Assembly (NCBI RefSeq): GCF_016862455.1 | Contig: NZ_BOMZ01000090.1 | Coordinates: 62,001-126,000, forward strand | Source: Actinoplanes utahensis | Lineage (GTDB): Bacteria; Actinomycetota; Actinomycetes; Mycobacteriales; Micromonosporaceae | Length of the DNA: 64,000 nucleotides | Reading direction: 5' to 3' | Part shown: positions 1 through 8,436 of the stretch, piece after piece | Numbering within the stretch: the first letter of the stretch is position 1 | How the letters are laid out: the number at the start of each line of letters is the position of its first letter | The notes under the pieces: model-generated | Databases searched by the model: none | What the model was told of the DNA's origin: nothing | What the model saw: only the letters and a program-made list of their open reading frames with translations | Position numbers and translations under genes: made by a program

Positions 1-340
1 GTTCGATGCGGGTGGCGACCAGGCCGGTCTCCTCGCGCAGTTCGGCGGCGGCCAGCGCGTGCGGCGACCGGTCGCCGCCGGCCGGCACCGACCAGGAGCC
101 CTGCGGGAACTCCCAGCAGCGGTCCCCGACCGGGTACCGGTACTGCTCGACCAGGTGGAAGCCGTCGTTCTCGGCGGGGATGACCAGCGCGAAGTCGGGT
201 TTGTCGACGACACCGTAGATGCCGTGGCTGCCGTCCGCGCGTTCGATCCGGTCCTCGCGCACGGTCATCCACGGGTTCCGGTAGACGGTGCGCCCGTCGA
301 GCCGCCGTACCGGTGGTGGTGTGCCGACCCGGTCCGTCAT
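1..340 (-). CDS. Nudix hydrolase, C-terminus off the window
   Basis: Nudix-fold hydrolase, expected to cleave a nucleoside diphosphate linked to another group. The 113 visible residues begin MTDRVGTPPP and reach a Nudix-box-like helix, AAAELREETGL (residues 97-107), preceded by WEFPQG (76-81), a pattern typical of the ADP-ribose pyrophosphatase group. The box is not canonical: the Arg normally before EL is Ala and the first conserved Glu is not evident, so activity is uncertain. Its ATG overlaps the stop of the cyclitol synthase gene by four bases (ATGA), making it the last visible member of a coupled four-gene operon. In this context it could act on an NDP-activated cyclitol or sugar, which is inference only. 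Confidence 0.8.
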   Translation of the reverse strand, partial: MTDRVGTPPPVRRLDGRTVYRNPWMTVREDRIERADGSHGIYGVVDKPDFALVIPAENDGFHLVEQYRYPVGDRCWEFPQGSWSVPAGGDRSPHALAAAELREETGLVATRIE

Positions 341-1545
341 GCGCCCACCATGCGGGCGAGCCGGCCGGCCGGGGCCCCGCCGGGCGGCTGGCACGTGGCC
401 AGCGCCTCGTCGATCTCCGCCAACGTCAGGTCGTCGACGAACCGGGCCCGGCCGATGCCGACCGTGAGCGGGACCCGCTGCCGGCCGTCACGGTGCCGGA
501 TGGTGTCGGCGAGCCCTTCGGCGAGCAGGCCGGGGGAGCAGACCGGGTGCCAGGTGGGCAGGCCCAGGTCGGTGATCACGCGATGGATCCGGTCCCGGTC
601 GGCGGCCGACAGCAGGCCCCGGTGGTGGGCCAGTTCGGTGCTCAGCGCCATGTCGACGGCGACCGCCTCGCCGTGCAGCAGGTCCGGCAGGGCGTGCATC
701 TCGATCGCCGGGGAGAAGGTGTGCCCGAAGTCGGCGATCCGGTCGAGCCGGTGCTCCCACAGGTTCGGCTGCAACTCGCCGAGCATGTCGTGGATGGCGT
801 GGCGCATGACGGCCAGCGTCGCCGCGCCACGGTCGGCGCTGTCGTGAGTCTGCATGCGTTCGGCGATCAGGCGGGTGCCGTGCCGCTCCAGCACGTCGAA
901 GAGCGGGGCGTCCTTGACCAGGGCGATCTTGAGCACTTCGGCGAGACCGTTGCGCAGGTGCCGGACCGGCAGGGTGCGCAGGAACGTGGCGTCGATCAGG
1001 GTGACCGCGGACGGGTGGTAGGTGCCGAGCCGGTTCTTGTGCTGATGGAAGTTGACCCCGGTCTTGGCGCCGATGCCCGCGTCCACCATGCCGATCAGCG
1101 TGGTGGGGACCCGTACGTACGGTGTGGTCCGGCGGTACAGGCTGGTGGCCAGGCCGACGATGTCGCTCAGCACGCCACCGCCGATGGCGAGGACCGGCTC
1201 CCGGCGGCGCGACACACCGAACGCGTCCATGGCGGCCACCACCTGGAAGACGGCGTCCATCGTCTTGCCGCGTTCGTCGGCGTCGAGCACGCAGATCTCG
1301 TACGTCATGGCCTGGGCGTCCATGTAGTCGCGGATCCGGTCGCCGAAGAGCGTGTTCACCCGGGCGTCCACGACGAGCAGCCGGCGCCGGCTGGGGGCGA
1401 CGGGATCGGCCCCGGCGTCGGCGAGGGTGTCATCGCTCGGGTCCAGCAGGTCGGTGCTGAGGCGTACCTCGTAGCTGACGGTGCGGCTGGCGCTGATCCG
1501 CCAGTGCGGGCTCGCTTGCGGTCCGGTGACGTGTAGCCCATCCAT
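337..1545 (-). CDS. 2-epi-5-epi-valiolone synthase (AcbC/ValA-type sugar phosphate cyclase)
   Basis: Cyclises sedoheptulose 7-phosphate to 2-epi-5-epi-valiolone, the entry step to C7-cyclitols such as acarbose and validamycin. The 402-residue protein has the dehydroquinate-synthase fold: NAD-binding GGGVLSDIVGL (122-132) and probable metal ligands Glu203 (GLAEVLKIAL), His275 (FGHTFSP) and His291 (LLHGEAV). The SP after GHTF, where dehydroquinate synthases have GH, and the blocks AMDAFG, GAKTGVNF, HKNRLGTY and PTWHP agree with AcbC as I remember it, so this is not the shikimate-pathway enzyme. A GAAAGG ribosome site lies eight bases before the ATG. It sits between the exporter (32-base gap) and the Nudix gene (4-base overlap). 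Confidence 0.93.
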   Translation of the reverse strand: MDGLHVTGPQASPHWRISASRTVSYEVRLSTDLLDPSDDTLADAGADPVAPSRRRLLVVDARVNTLFGDRIRDYMDAQAMTYEICVLDADERGKTMDAVFQVVAAMDAFGVSRRREPVLAIGGGVLSDIVGLATSLYRRTTPYVRVPTTLIGMVDAGIGAKTGVNFHQHKNRLGTYHPSAVTLIDATFLRTLPVRHLRNGLAEVLKIALVKDAPLFDVLERHGTRLIAERMQTHDSADRGAATLAVMRHAIHDMLGELQPNLWEHRLDRIADFGHTFSPAIEMHALPDLLHGEAVAVDMALSTELAHHRGLLSAADRDRIHRVITDLGLPTWHPVCSPGLLAEGLADTIRHRDGRQRVPLTVGIGRARFVDDLTLAEIDEALATCQPPGGAPAGRLARMVGA

Positions 1546-1577
1546 GTCGATGGCCTTTCCCCGTGAGAAGAATTCTG

Positions 1578-2804
1578 TCAGGCACTATGTCGTTGGTGAT
1601 GCGGCCGGGCCCGCCGGATGCTCAGCAGAAGCATCGAGATCAGGCAGAAGCCGGCGCCGAGAAGGAAGATCTGGGCCGAGTAGCCCGGAACCAGGAGCGG
1701 GGCGACCACCCCGAAGACGGCGCCGACCTGCACCATTCCGGTGTAGACGTCAGCGCCGGCGCCGAGTCCGCCGTCCAGCACGTCGCTGAGCAGGACCATG
1801 CCGATGCTTTGGAAACCGGCGGCGAAGACCGCGTACAACAGCTGAGAGAGGATCAGCAGGGCGATGCCGCTGCCGACGACGATCAACGCGAACGACGCCA
1901 GGCCGGCCCCGGCGACCAGCACGATCGTGCGGCGGCTGCCGATCCGGTCGGCGAGGGCGCTGATCGGGCCGAGCAGGGGGACCTCGGCGACGACGGACGC
2001 CAGGAACAGCACCGCGACGAAGGTGCTGGACATCCCCTGGCCGACCACGAAGAGCGGCAGATAGACCAGCCGGACGCTGTCGGCGCCCCGGAGCAGCAGG
2101 ACGGCCAGGACCACGGGCAGTACCGCGCCGCGGGCCCGGGCCCGGCCGGCGCCACGATCCGGCGCGGGCTTCGGAGCCGTGTCCGGGCCGGCTTTCAGGG
2201 AGGTCTCGAAGAGCGGGATCAGCCCGGTGGCCACCGCGATCGCCGCCGCGATCCACAACGGCTGGAAACCGTCGACGGCGCCCGCCACCAGCTCGCCGAG
2301 CGACGCCAGCGCGAGCCCGGCGATGAAGCCGATGACGAAGATCCGCCGCATCCGGCCGACCAGACGGGCCGGAGCGGCCACCCGAAACCCGTCGATGATG
2401 GTGATGTAGTGCGGGAAGACCAGTGTCATCGTCATCATCGCGGCCCCGGCGAGGTACATCACCGGCGACGGCGCGACGGCGAGGACCACGAGGGTGCCGG
2501 CGGCCGCGATCAGGCCGCAGGCCGACGCCCCCCACCACGGTGAGCCCCGCCGGCGCAGCGCCGGGCCACCGATGAGGTTGAGACCGGCCGCCACGACGGC
2601 ACTGACCGCGAAGAAGATCGCGACCTGCGTCTTGGACGCGCCGCTCGCCGAGATCGCCAACGGCAGGGTGACGCTGATCTGCCCGTAGAAGGTGGCGTTC
2701 AGCGCCACCCCCGCCCGGACACTGATCGGCGGCACGGTGGTCCGGGCCTTGGCACGCCACTGGGTGACCACACCGGAGCCGCCGTCCCGGGCCCTCCGGG
2801 TCAT
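1578..2804 (-). CDS. MFS transporter, probable exporter of the cyclitol product
   Basis: Major facilitator superfamily membrane protein of 408 residues with about twelve hydrophobic segments; a soluble Arg/Pro-rich loop (near residues 205-225) separates the two six-helix halves. The first 25 residues are basic and cytoplasmic. Features such as FQSIGMVLLSDVL in the C-terminal half resemble drug and sugar efflux families rather than uptake permeases, but I cannot assign a substrate. It overlaps the glycosyltransferase stop by four bases (ATGA) and is followed closely by the synthase gene, so export of, or self-protection from, the cluster product is the obvious role. That role rests on context. 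Confidence 0.8.
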   Translation of the reverse strand: MTRRARDGGSGVVTQWRAKARTTVPPISVRAGVALNATFYGQISVTLPLAISASGASKTQVAIFFAVSAVVAAGLNLIGGPALRRRGSPWWGASACGLIAAAGTLVVLAVAPSPVMYLAGAAMMTMTLVFPHYITIIDGFRVAAPARLVGRMRRIFVIGFIAGLALASLGELVAGAVDGFQPLWIAAAIAVATGLIPLFETSLKAGPDTAPKPAPDRGAGRARARGAVLPVVLAVLLLRGADSVRLVYLPLFVVGQGMSSTFVAVLFLASVVAEVPLLGPISALADRIGSRRTIVLVAGAGLASFALIVVGSGIALLILSQLLYAVFAAGFQSIGMVLLSDVLDGGLGAGADVYTGMVQVGAVFGVVAPLLVPGYSAQIFLLGAGFCLISMLLLSIRRARPHHQRHSA

Positions 2805-3994
2805 GGCACCGACGGCGCGTCGGGGTCGCCGAAGCGCCGGGCGCCGTCCGACCAGTCGTGGTCGATCCCCATGTTGAACAGGCCGCCGTCGGGCGTACGC
2901 ATCGGGGGTCTCTCGTGCTCCATGTGCAGCAGTGGCTCGTCACTCTGGATCAGCCGGCCCTGCTCCGCGACGCGGGCGACGAAGTCGTTGTCCTCGCGCC
3001 CCCAGCCCTGGTAACGCTCGTCCATGCCGTTCATGGCGAGGAACGTCGCGCGGGTCACCCAGTGGCAGGCGCCGGGCACGTGCGTGATCACGTAGCTGCG
3101 CAGACGGTCGGACGGCACCGCCCCGCCCGGGCCGGAGAGCCGCAGGCCGATCGCGGTGGCCGAGGAGGCGGTGTCCATGCAGTGCATCTCGAAGAAGCGG
3201 CAGCCGACCGCGTCACTCGAGGTCAGCAGGTCGGCGTAGCGGCGCAGGAAGTCGCGGTCGGGCAGGATGTCCGCGTCCAGGACGCAGATCAGTGCGGCCT
3301 CCGGCGCCGCGGTCAGCACGCCGACGTTCACCGTCCAGGACTTGTTGAACGGGCCGCTCGACCGGATGAACCGGTAGTCGTCGGCGGCGGGTTCGATGGC
3401 CTGTGCCCACCGGGGGCGATCGTCGTTCTCCACGACCGTGACCGTGTAGCGGCCGGCGGGCAGGCTCTGGTCGCGGAGGGCGTTCAGGCAGGCCATCAGG
3501 TTACGGGCCCGGCTCTCGCCGTGGTCGCGGAACGGGATGACCACGTGCACCAGGGGTGCGGCCGACCGCGGGCCGGTCCCGCGGACCCGGGCGGCCCGCT
3601 CGGTGAGGTGAGCCACCGTGATCGGTTCGGGGGTGCGCTCGTAGGCCGGCCCGAACGTGTAGTCGATCTTGATGTTGCGGTCGGCCTCCTCGACCACCTG
3701 GCGCAGCTCACGGCCCGCTTCGGGCCGGCTCTCCAGGAGGCCGGCGACCGCCCGGGCCAGCCGGTCGTGGGCCGCGCCGTCGTACGGATCCCGGATCAGC
3801 CCCCGGCGTGCCTCGGTGGCCGCCTCGTCCAGGCCGGTGAACTGCTCGACGGCCGCGTCGGCCTTGCGGAAGAACGGTTCGCCGTCATCCCAGTAGGTCG
3901 CGCAGACCAGCGGCACCGCCGGGTCGTTGGCCAGGACGGTGTAACGCACGGCGGCCGAGGCGAGGGCGTCGCCCGCGGACGGGACGGAAGTCAT
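2801..3994 (-). CDS. GT-A family 2 glycosyltransferase (ValG-like)
   Basis: Inverting, metal-dependent glycosyltransferase of 397 residues that would add a sugar from an NDP donor to the cyclitol. The GT-A domain starts near residue 148 (HVVIPFRDH); the metal-binding DXD is DAD at 240-242 (CVLDADILP), and the acceptor/catalytic block GWGREDNDF is at 330-338, as in the galactosyltransferase C-terminal signature. About 140 residues of helical N-terminal extension have no motif I recognise. ValG of validamycin, which glucosylates validoxylamine, is also a family 2 enzyme of about this length, so it is the closest functional model. GGAG lies six bases before the ATG. It is the first gene of the left-going operon. 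Confidence 0.82.
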   Translation of the reverse strand: MTSVPSAGDALASAAVRYTVLANDPAVPLVCATYWDDGEPFFRKADAAVEQFTGLDEAATEARRGLIRDPYDGAAHDRLARAVAGLLESRPEAGRELRQVVEEADRNIKIDYTFGPAYERTPEPITVAHLTERAARVRGTGPRSAAPLVHVVIPFRDHGESRARNLMACLNALRDQSLPAGRYTVTVVENDDRPRWAQAIEPAADDYRFIRSSGPFNKSWTVNVGVLTAAPEAALICVLDADILPDRDFLRRYADLLTSSDAVGCRFFEMHCMDTASSATAIGLRLSGPGGAVPSDRLRSYVITHVPGACHWVTRATFLAMNGMDERYQGWGREDNDFVARVAEQGRLIQSDEPLLHMEHERPPMRTPDGGLFNMGIDHDWSDGARRFGDPDAPSVP

Positions 3995-4686
3995 GTTCTA
4001 CTCCGAGGAGGGTCTTGCCGAGTGGGCCAATCGAGATCACGGCGGGAATCTCTCCCGTCCGGCTGTTTCGTCCTTCGGTGGATGCATAAGAGCACTGCGA
4101 TCGAAGATAGTAACTCAGGTACGGGCCCCGCGCGGTGCATCCGGTCCCTGCATGTAGAGGGAATGTAGCCTCGCTGCTCAGGAGTGATGCCGACCTGCGC
4201 CGGAAGGGCATGGTCTCGGTGCGCGGCGACCATAAGGCCGCGCTCGCCACTCGAGACGCTACGGTCGGCACACGACGCATGTCAATGTAAAAGATCAGGT
4301 TTTTGTACGGTCACATTCAGTCACATGGATCATTGTGCGTCCGCTGTGGACCCCTGTGAGCGCTGACACGCAGGTATAATGCTCTCCGGCGGATCGAACT
4401 GCGGGCTTGACGGCCAGGGGTACGGTTGATGGGGCTCGGGCCGTCGGTCACTGTCCGTGTGTTGTTGCTCCAGGGTCATGATGGAGCTATCGTGTGCCGC
4501 GTCGGTGGGAACGGGGCCCCCATTCTGCGCTTGTCCGCGCTATTCTTCGCACTCTTAGTGGCGGCGGATCCCCATTCCTTTCGCATTGGTTCCGGTAATT
4601 ACGGCACGAGTGTCATTCTGGCTATTGCCGTCGAACGGTTCCGTCGGCGAGATCGCTTGCCGAGCGATATCAGGGGAGGTGAACCG
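3995..4686. other. Divergent intergenic region and long leader
   Basis: About 690 bases separate the starts of the two cyclitol operons. GC is clearly lower than in the flanking genes, and third-position bias is absent, so I see no coding sequence despite an open frame from 4426 that runs into the kinase gene. A TACTAT hexamer around 4111-4116 on the minus strand could be a -10 for the glycosyltransferase operon. A TATAAT on the plus strand is annotated separately. Control of both operons from this region is inferred. Confidence 0.6.
4375..4380 (+). promoter_or_regulatory. Candidate -10 element (TATAAT) for the kinase operon
   Basis: A perfect TATAAT, unusual in this GC-rich DNA, follows CAGG. 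No good -35 is visible at 16-18 bases; CTGTGA at 4354-4359 is the nearest candidate with a 15-base spacer. If used, transcription would begin near 4387 and give a leader of about 300 bases before the TTG start of the kinase gene. Confidence 0.4.
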
Positions 4687-5820
4687 TTGGAGAGCGACGA
4701 TGTCTCGATAACGGTGCTGGACATCGGCGGCACACACCTGCGCTGGGCGCCGTGGTCAGCCGGCAACGGCCTCGGAGAGATCCGGCGTGGACCGTCACCG
4801 AGCATCGCGCGGCACCGGGAGGCGAGCGTCGGCGAGTTGCGGGCCATGCTGGTGCGGGACATGTCCGGCGCGGTGCCGCCGGGCGGAGTCGCGGGCGTGT
4901 CCTTCGGTGCGGCTCTCGACCACCGGACCGGCATCGTCTACGGCTCCGCGCCGTTGTGGGGTGCCCACGTCGGGCGGTTCGACCTGCGGACGGCGCTGCA
5001 GGAGGCGCGGCCCGACGTGCGCTGGCACATCGTCAACGACGTCACCGCCGCACTGCTGCACCTGGCCGGGAGCAAGGCGGCCGCCGGGCTGCGCAAGATC
5101 ATGCTGGTGACGGTGAGCACCGGGATCGCCTGCCGGACCATCGACCAGCGCACCGGCCGGATCGCCGTCGACGGCAGCGGGCTGCAGGGCGAGATCGGTC
5201 ACCTGCCGGCCTGCGTGACTCTCGACGGCGTACCGGTGGAGCTGGATTGTGATTGTGGAGCGCCCGGCCATGTGGCCGCCTTCTCCTCCGGGCCGGGCCT
5301 GCGGCGCCTCGCGGACGTGGTGCGGCATGCGGACGGCGACAGTTGGGCGGCCTCCGACCTGACGGCTCGGCTGGCCGCGGGTGAGGACTTCGAGCCGGCG
5401 CTGAGGGCGGCTCTGGACGGCGGTGATCCGCTCGCCGGAAAGCTCCTCGGGCTGTCGGCGAAACCGATCGCCGACGTCGTCCGGACCGCGTTGTGCCTCG
5501 ATCCGGAGATCGATCTGATCGCCCTGACCGGCGGCGTCGCGGTCGGGCTCGGCGAGCACTACCGGGCCGCGCTCCTCGGCCACCTGACACGTGACGGCCT
5601 GTACCTCACCAGCGCACACGACCCCGGCTGGATCCCGGACCGCGTCGTCATCTCCGACGCAGACGGCCTGATCGGCGCCGGGCTCGCGGCTCTCCGGGGC
5701 GAGGAGCGGCTCGCGCCTGTCCGGGGCGAGGAGCGGCTCGCGCCTGTCCGGGGCGAAGAGCGGCTCGCGGCTCTCCGGGGCGAAGAGCGACTCGCGCCTG
5801 TCCGGGGCGAAGAGCGATGA
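4687..5820 (+). CDS. ROK-family sugar/cyclitol kinase (AcbM-like)
   Basis: ATP-dependent kinase expected to phosphorylate 2-epi-5-epi-valiolone at C7, as AcbM does. I choose the TTG start because AGGGGAGGT lies six bases upstream and the ROK fold begins at once: DIGGT phosphate loop at residues 12-16. Catalytic base Asp118 lies in VNDVTAAL. The zinc motif is C188-D-C190-G-A-P-G-H195: the third Cys of the usual CXCGXXGC is His. The natural C-terminus (about residue 332) is followed by five copies of a 9-residue repeat ending at the stop, making 377 residues. First gene of a five-gene operon; it shares ATGA with the next gene. Confidence 0.85.
   Translation: MESDDVSITVLDIGGTHLRWAPWSAGNGLGEIRRGPSPSIARHREASVGELRAMLVRDMSGAVPPGGVAGVSFGAALDHRTGIVYGSAPLWGAHVGRFDLRTALQEARPDVRWHIVNDVTAALLHLAGSKAAAGLRKIMLVTVSTGIACRTIDQRTGRIAVDGSGLQGEIGHLPACVTLDGVPVELDCDCGAPGHVAAFSSGPGLRRLADVVRHADGDSWAASDLTARLAAGEDFEPALRAALDGGDPLAGKLLGLSAKPIADVVRTALCLDPEIDLIALTGGVAVGLGEHYRAALLGHLTRDGLYLTSAHDPGWIPDRVVISDADGLIGAGLAALRGEERLAPVRGEERLAPVRGEERLAALRGEERLAPVRGEER
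5683..5817 (+). repeat. Five perfect-length 27-base tandem repeats at the 3' end of the kinase gene
   Basis: Five contiguous 27-base units (starting at 5683, 5710, 5737, 5764 and 5791) encode LA(A/P)(L/V)RGEER five times and end directly before the TGA. Units differ by a few substitutions (GCT/CCT, CTC/GTC, GAG/GAA). Because 27 is a multiple of three, copy-number change would keep the frame and the downstream ATGA junction. There are no spacers, so this is not CRISPR. Confidence 0.97.
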
Positions 5821-6896
5821 GCCAGGAGCATCGCGCGATCGTACGGGCGGACGGCACGATCTCCGTCCGCTCCCGCCCGACGATCGCCCCGGGAGCCGGC
5901 GAGTTGCAGATCGCCACTCTCTACGCGGGTCTCTGCGGCACCGACATCCAGATGCTGCGGGGCCTGCGCGACGACCCGGCGCCGGTGATAGGACACGAGG
6001 GCATCGCCCGGGTGGTGGCCGCCGGCGCGGGCGTCCCGGACACCCTGGCCCCCGGCACGCTCGTGACGGTCAACCCGACCCACCCCACCGACCCGGCGTT
6101 CCTGCTCGGCCACAACGTCGACGGCCTCCTGCAGCAACGGACCCTGCTGCCGGCGACAGCGGTGACCGGCGGCATGGTGCTGCCGCTCCCGGCCGCCACC
6201 GACGTGACCCTGGCCCCGCTGCTGGAACCGCTGGCCGTGGTCCGGTACGCGCTCGGCACGATCGGCACGTTCCACCCGGCGACCCTGCTGGTGATCGGCG
6301 ACGGCATCATCGGGCACCTCGCGGTCCGGGCCGCCCGGCGATGGCTCGGCGCGGACGTGCGGGTGGCGCTGGTGCACCACACCGCCGACGGGCTGGCGTT
6401 CAGCCGGGCGAGCCCGTACCCCGCCGACCTGCTGCTCGGCGACCTGTCCGGCATCGCACCGGCGCCGCCGGTGGCGGCGTTGCTGGCCACCCCGCGCGAC
6501 GCCACGATCGCGGCCCTGGAGTCGGCGCTCACCGCGGGCGCCGAGGTGGTCGACGTGCTCGGTGGGCTGCCGCCCGGCGCCGCGACACCGTTGCTGCCCG
6601 GCGTCGACCTCACCGCGGTCCGGGCGGCGAACTGCGGTGGCCGGCCGGACCCGCCCCGCATCGCGACGGCCGGCCGGATCCGGGTCTTCGGCCATCGCGG
6701 CGTGGCGAACCGGCACCTGCTCGACGCGGCGGCCGAACTGGCGTCCGACCCGGACCGCTATCGCGACCTGATGACCCACGAGACCGACCTCGACGGTGCG
6801 GCGAGCGTGATGCGGGCGCTGGCCGGCTCGCGGGCCCGGATCGTCGGCGGCCGGCGGCTGATCAAACTCTCGGTCCGGATTACGGAGGACGACTGA
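5817..6896 (+). CDS. Medium-chain (zinc-type) dehydrogenase, AcbL-like cyclitol oxidoreductase
   Basis: NAD(P)-dependent oxidoreductase of 359 residues acting, by context, on a cyclitol phosphate. The GroES-like domain carries catalytic-metal candidates Cys40 (AGLCGTD) and His60-Glu61 (IGHEG); a Rossmann region follows LLEPLAVVRYAL with VIGDGIIG. The four-Cys structural-zinc lobe of classical alcohol dehydrogenases is absent, replaced by a segment containing NPTHPTDPAFLLGHN. The ATG overlaps the kinase stop by four bases and the stop overlaps the next ATG by one base. AcbL occupies the same position in the acarbose operon as I recall it. Substrate and direction of reaction cannot be read from sequence. 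Confidence 0.78.
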   Translation: MSQEHRAIVRADGTISVRSRPTIAPGAGELQIATLYAGLCGTDIQMLRGLRDDPAPVIGHEGIARVVAAGAGVPDTLAPGTLVTVNPTHPTDPAFLLGHNVDGLLQQRTLLPATAVTGGMVLPLPAATDVTLAPLLEPLAVVRYALGTIGTFHPATLLVIGDGIIGHLAVRAARRWLGADVRVALVHHTADGLAFSRASPYPADLLLGDLSGIAPAPPVAALLATPRDATIAALESALTAGAEVVDVLGGLPPGAATPLLPGVDLTAVRAANCGGRPDPPRIATAGRIRVFGHRGVANRHLLDAAAELASDPDRYRDLMTHETDLDGAASVMRALAGSRARIVGGRRLIKLSVRITEDD

Positions 6897-7633
6897 TGGG
6901 ACCCTTGACGGGACGGCGCATGATCGTCGTCGGCGGCTCGGTGGGGATCGGGCGCGGCATCGCCGACGCCTGGGCCGCGGCCGGCGCCGACGTCGTGGTG
7001 GCCAGCCGGAACCGACCCGCGGACGCCGCACATCCGGCCTGGGAGCCGATCGACGTCACGGCGCCGGAGCAGGCCGCCGAGCGCCTGGCCGCGCTCGGCG
7101 CCGAACGGGTCGACGCCGTCTGCTACTCGGCGATCTACTACGGCGACAAGCGCGCCGACTTCGGTGACATCGGTGTCGCGGAGTGGCGGCGCCAGCTGGA
7201 CGTCAACGTCACCGGGCTGTGGCTGACCCTTCAGGCGCTGCTGCCGACGCTGCGTGCCGCCGAGCACGGGCTCGTTCTCGGCGTCTCCTCCGAGGTCGCG
7301 TTCAACGCGGGGCCCGGCCGCTCCGGGTACGCCGCCACGAAAGCGGCGGCGAAGGCGCTGCTGGACTCGATCGCACAGGAGGAGAAGGGCCTGCACGTCG
7401 TCCAGGTCCTGCCGTCGGGAATGGTGGACACCCCGGGCATCCGCCGCCGCCGGCCGCCCGGTTTCGACTACAGCGGATACGCCCGGCCGGACTCGTTCGC
7501 CCGGGTGGCGGTCGAGGTCGCCACGATGACCGGCCGCGAACGCCACGGGGACAGCCTGGTCGTGGACGAGGCGGGCAACTGGTGGTCGGCGTACGACAGG
7601 GTGCCCGACTCGCAGAGCCGGGTGCCGGCATGA
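6896..7633 (+). CDS. Short-chain dehydrogenase/reductase (AcbN-like)
   Basis: Classical SDR of 245 residues that would oxidise or reduce a cyclitol hydroxyl/ketone. Visible motifs are the cofactor loop GGSVGIG (13-19), NVTG in the fourth helix, the catalytic Ser in GVSSEV and YAATK with catalytic Tyr and Lys. The NNAG motif is replaced by CYSAIYYGD, a deviation also seen in divergent SDRs. The start is set by the one-base overlap TGATG with the dehydrogenase gene. It shares ATGA with the epimerase gene. AcbN is the positional counterpart; exact reaction is inferred. Confidence 0.8.
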   Translation: MGPLTGRRMIVVGGSVGIGRGIADAWAAAGADVVVASRNRPADAAHPAWEPIDVTAPEQAAERLAALGAERVDAVCYSAIYYGDKRADFGDIGVAEWRRQLDVNVTGLWLTLQALLPTLRAAEHGLVLGVSSEVAFNAGPGRSGYAATKAAAKALLDSIAQEEKGLHVVQVLPSGMVDTPGIRRRRPPGFDYSGYARPDSFARVAVEVATMTGRERHGDSLVVDEAGNWWSAYDRVPDSQSRVPA

Positions 7634-8436
7634 CCGGTCTGGTCGGGCTGGCGGAATGGCGGCTGCCCGCCGCGGGCGCCGAAGCCGTCCGGCTCGCCGC
7701 CGCGGTCGGCGCCGACGGGGTGCAACTGGACTTCGGCGGTCCGGGGCGGGGCGAGGTGATCGACGTGCCGGGCCGCATCGACGCCCTGCGCGCCGCAGCG
7801 GACGCCGTGGGGATGCGACTGCTCGCGTTGTCGGGCAACCACTTCAACGACGTCGGTCTGCTGTCCGGCGCGAACGTCGTACAGCCGCTGATGGAAAGGC
7901 TCCTCGACGCGGCGGCGGCGCTGGGCGTGCCGCTGGTGCTGGTGCCCAGTTTCCGGCGCAGCGCCATCGACGGCCCGGACGCGTTCGACCGCACCGCGCG
8001 GACGCTGGCCTGGGCGGCTGAACAGGCGGCGGCGCGCGGACTGCTGCTGGCCAATGAGAACGTGCTCGCCGGGGACCGGGCCCGGGCGCTGTTCGACGCG
8101 GTCGGGTCGCCGGCGTTCCGGCTCGTGCTCGACACCTACAACCCGGTCGCCGCGGGAGCGAACGTGGCGGAGCTGGTCGCGTCGGTGGCGGATCTGCTGG
8201 CCGACCAGGTGCACCTCAAGGACGGCCCGGACCGCGACGGCGTATCACCGCTGCTCGGGGCGGGGGACGGCGGGCTCGGGGAGACGATCGCGGCCCTCGC
8301 GGCCCAGCGGGTGCCGGTGCACGCGTTCGTGCTGGAGAACGACTACCGTGACGGAGATCCGAAGCGGCTGGCCACCGACCTCGCCTGGGCCCGGCAGCGA
8401 GCGTGGCAGCCTTCTGCGACCAGGACGGGACGATGA
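7630..8436 (+). CDS. Sugar-phosphate isomerase/epimerase-like TIM barrel (AcbO-like)
   Basis: 268-residue protein of the AP-endonuclease-2/xylose-isomerase-like TIM-barrel family. Metal and substrate elements visible are ANENV (strand 5), LDTYNPV (strand 6), DQVHLKDG (strand 7) and FVLENDYRDGD near the C-terminus, the usual Glu-Asp-His-Glu set. In acarbose synthesis AcbO epimerises C2 of 2-epi-5-epi-valiolone 7-phosphate; the same role is likely here from gene order, although hexose-type substrates cannot be excluded from sequence alone. Start fixed by ATGA overlap with the SDR; stop overlaps the phosphatase ATG in the same way. Confidence 0.78.
   Translation: MTGLVGLAEWRLPAAGAEAVRLAAAVGADGVQLDFGGPGRGEVIDVPGRIDALRAAADAVGMRLLALSGNHFNDVGLLSGANVVQPLMERLLDAAAALGVPLVLVPSFRRSAIDGPDAFDRTARTLAWAAEQAAARGLLLANENVLAGDRARALFDAVGSPAFRLVLDTYNPVAAGANVAELVASVADLLADQVHLKDGPDRDGVSPLLGAGDGGLGETIAALAAQRVPVHAFVLENDYRDGDPKRLATDLAWARQRAWQPSATRTGR

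Noticed and set aside
337..1545. Shikimate-pathway dehydroquinate synthase
   Set aside because: GHTFSP instead of GHTFGH and other AcbC-like blocks, and the cyclitol gene context, favour 2-epi-5-epi-valiolone synthase.
1563..2543. 326-residue Asp/Gln/His-rich plus-strand frame
   Set aside because: Antisense of the MFS exporter; no family signal and no ribosome site.
5683..5817. CRISPR array
   Set aside because: Units are contiguous without spacers and lie in frame inside a coding sequence.
5559..7031. 490-residue minus-strand frame with SSPRTGASR repeats
   Set aside because: It is the antisense of the kinase minisatellite and of the dehydrogenase and SDR genes; composition is Arg/Pro-rich shadow.
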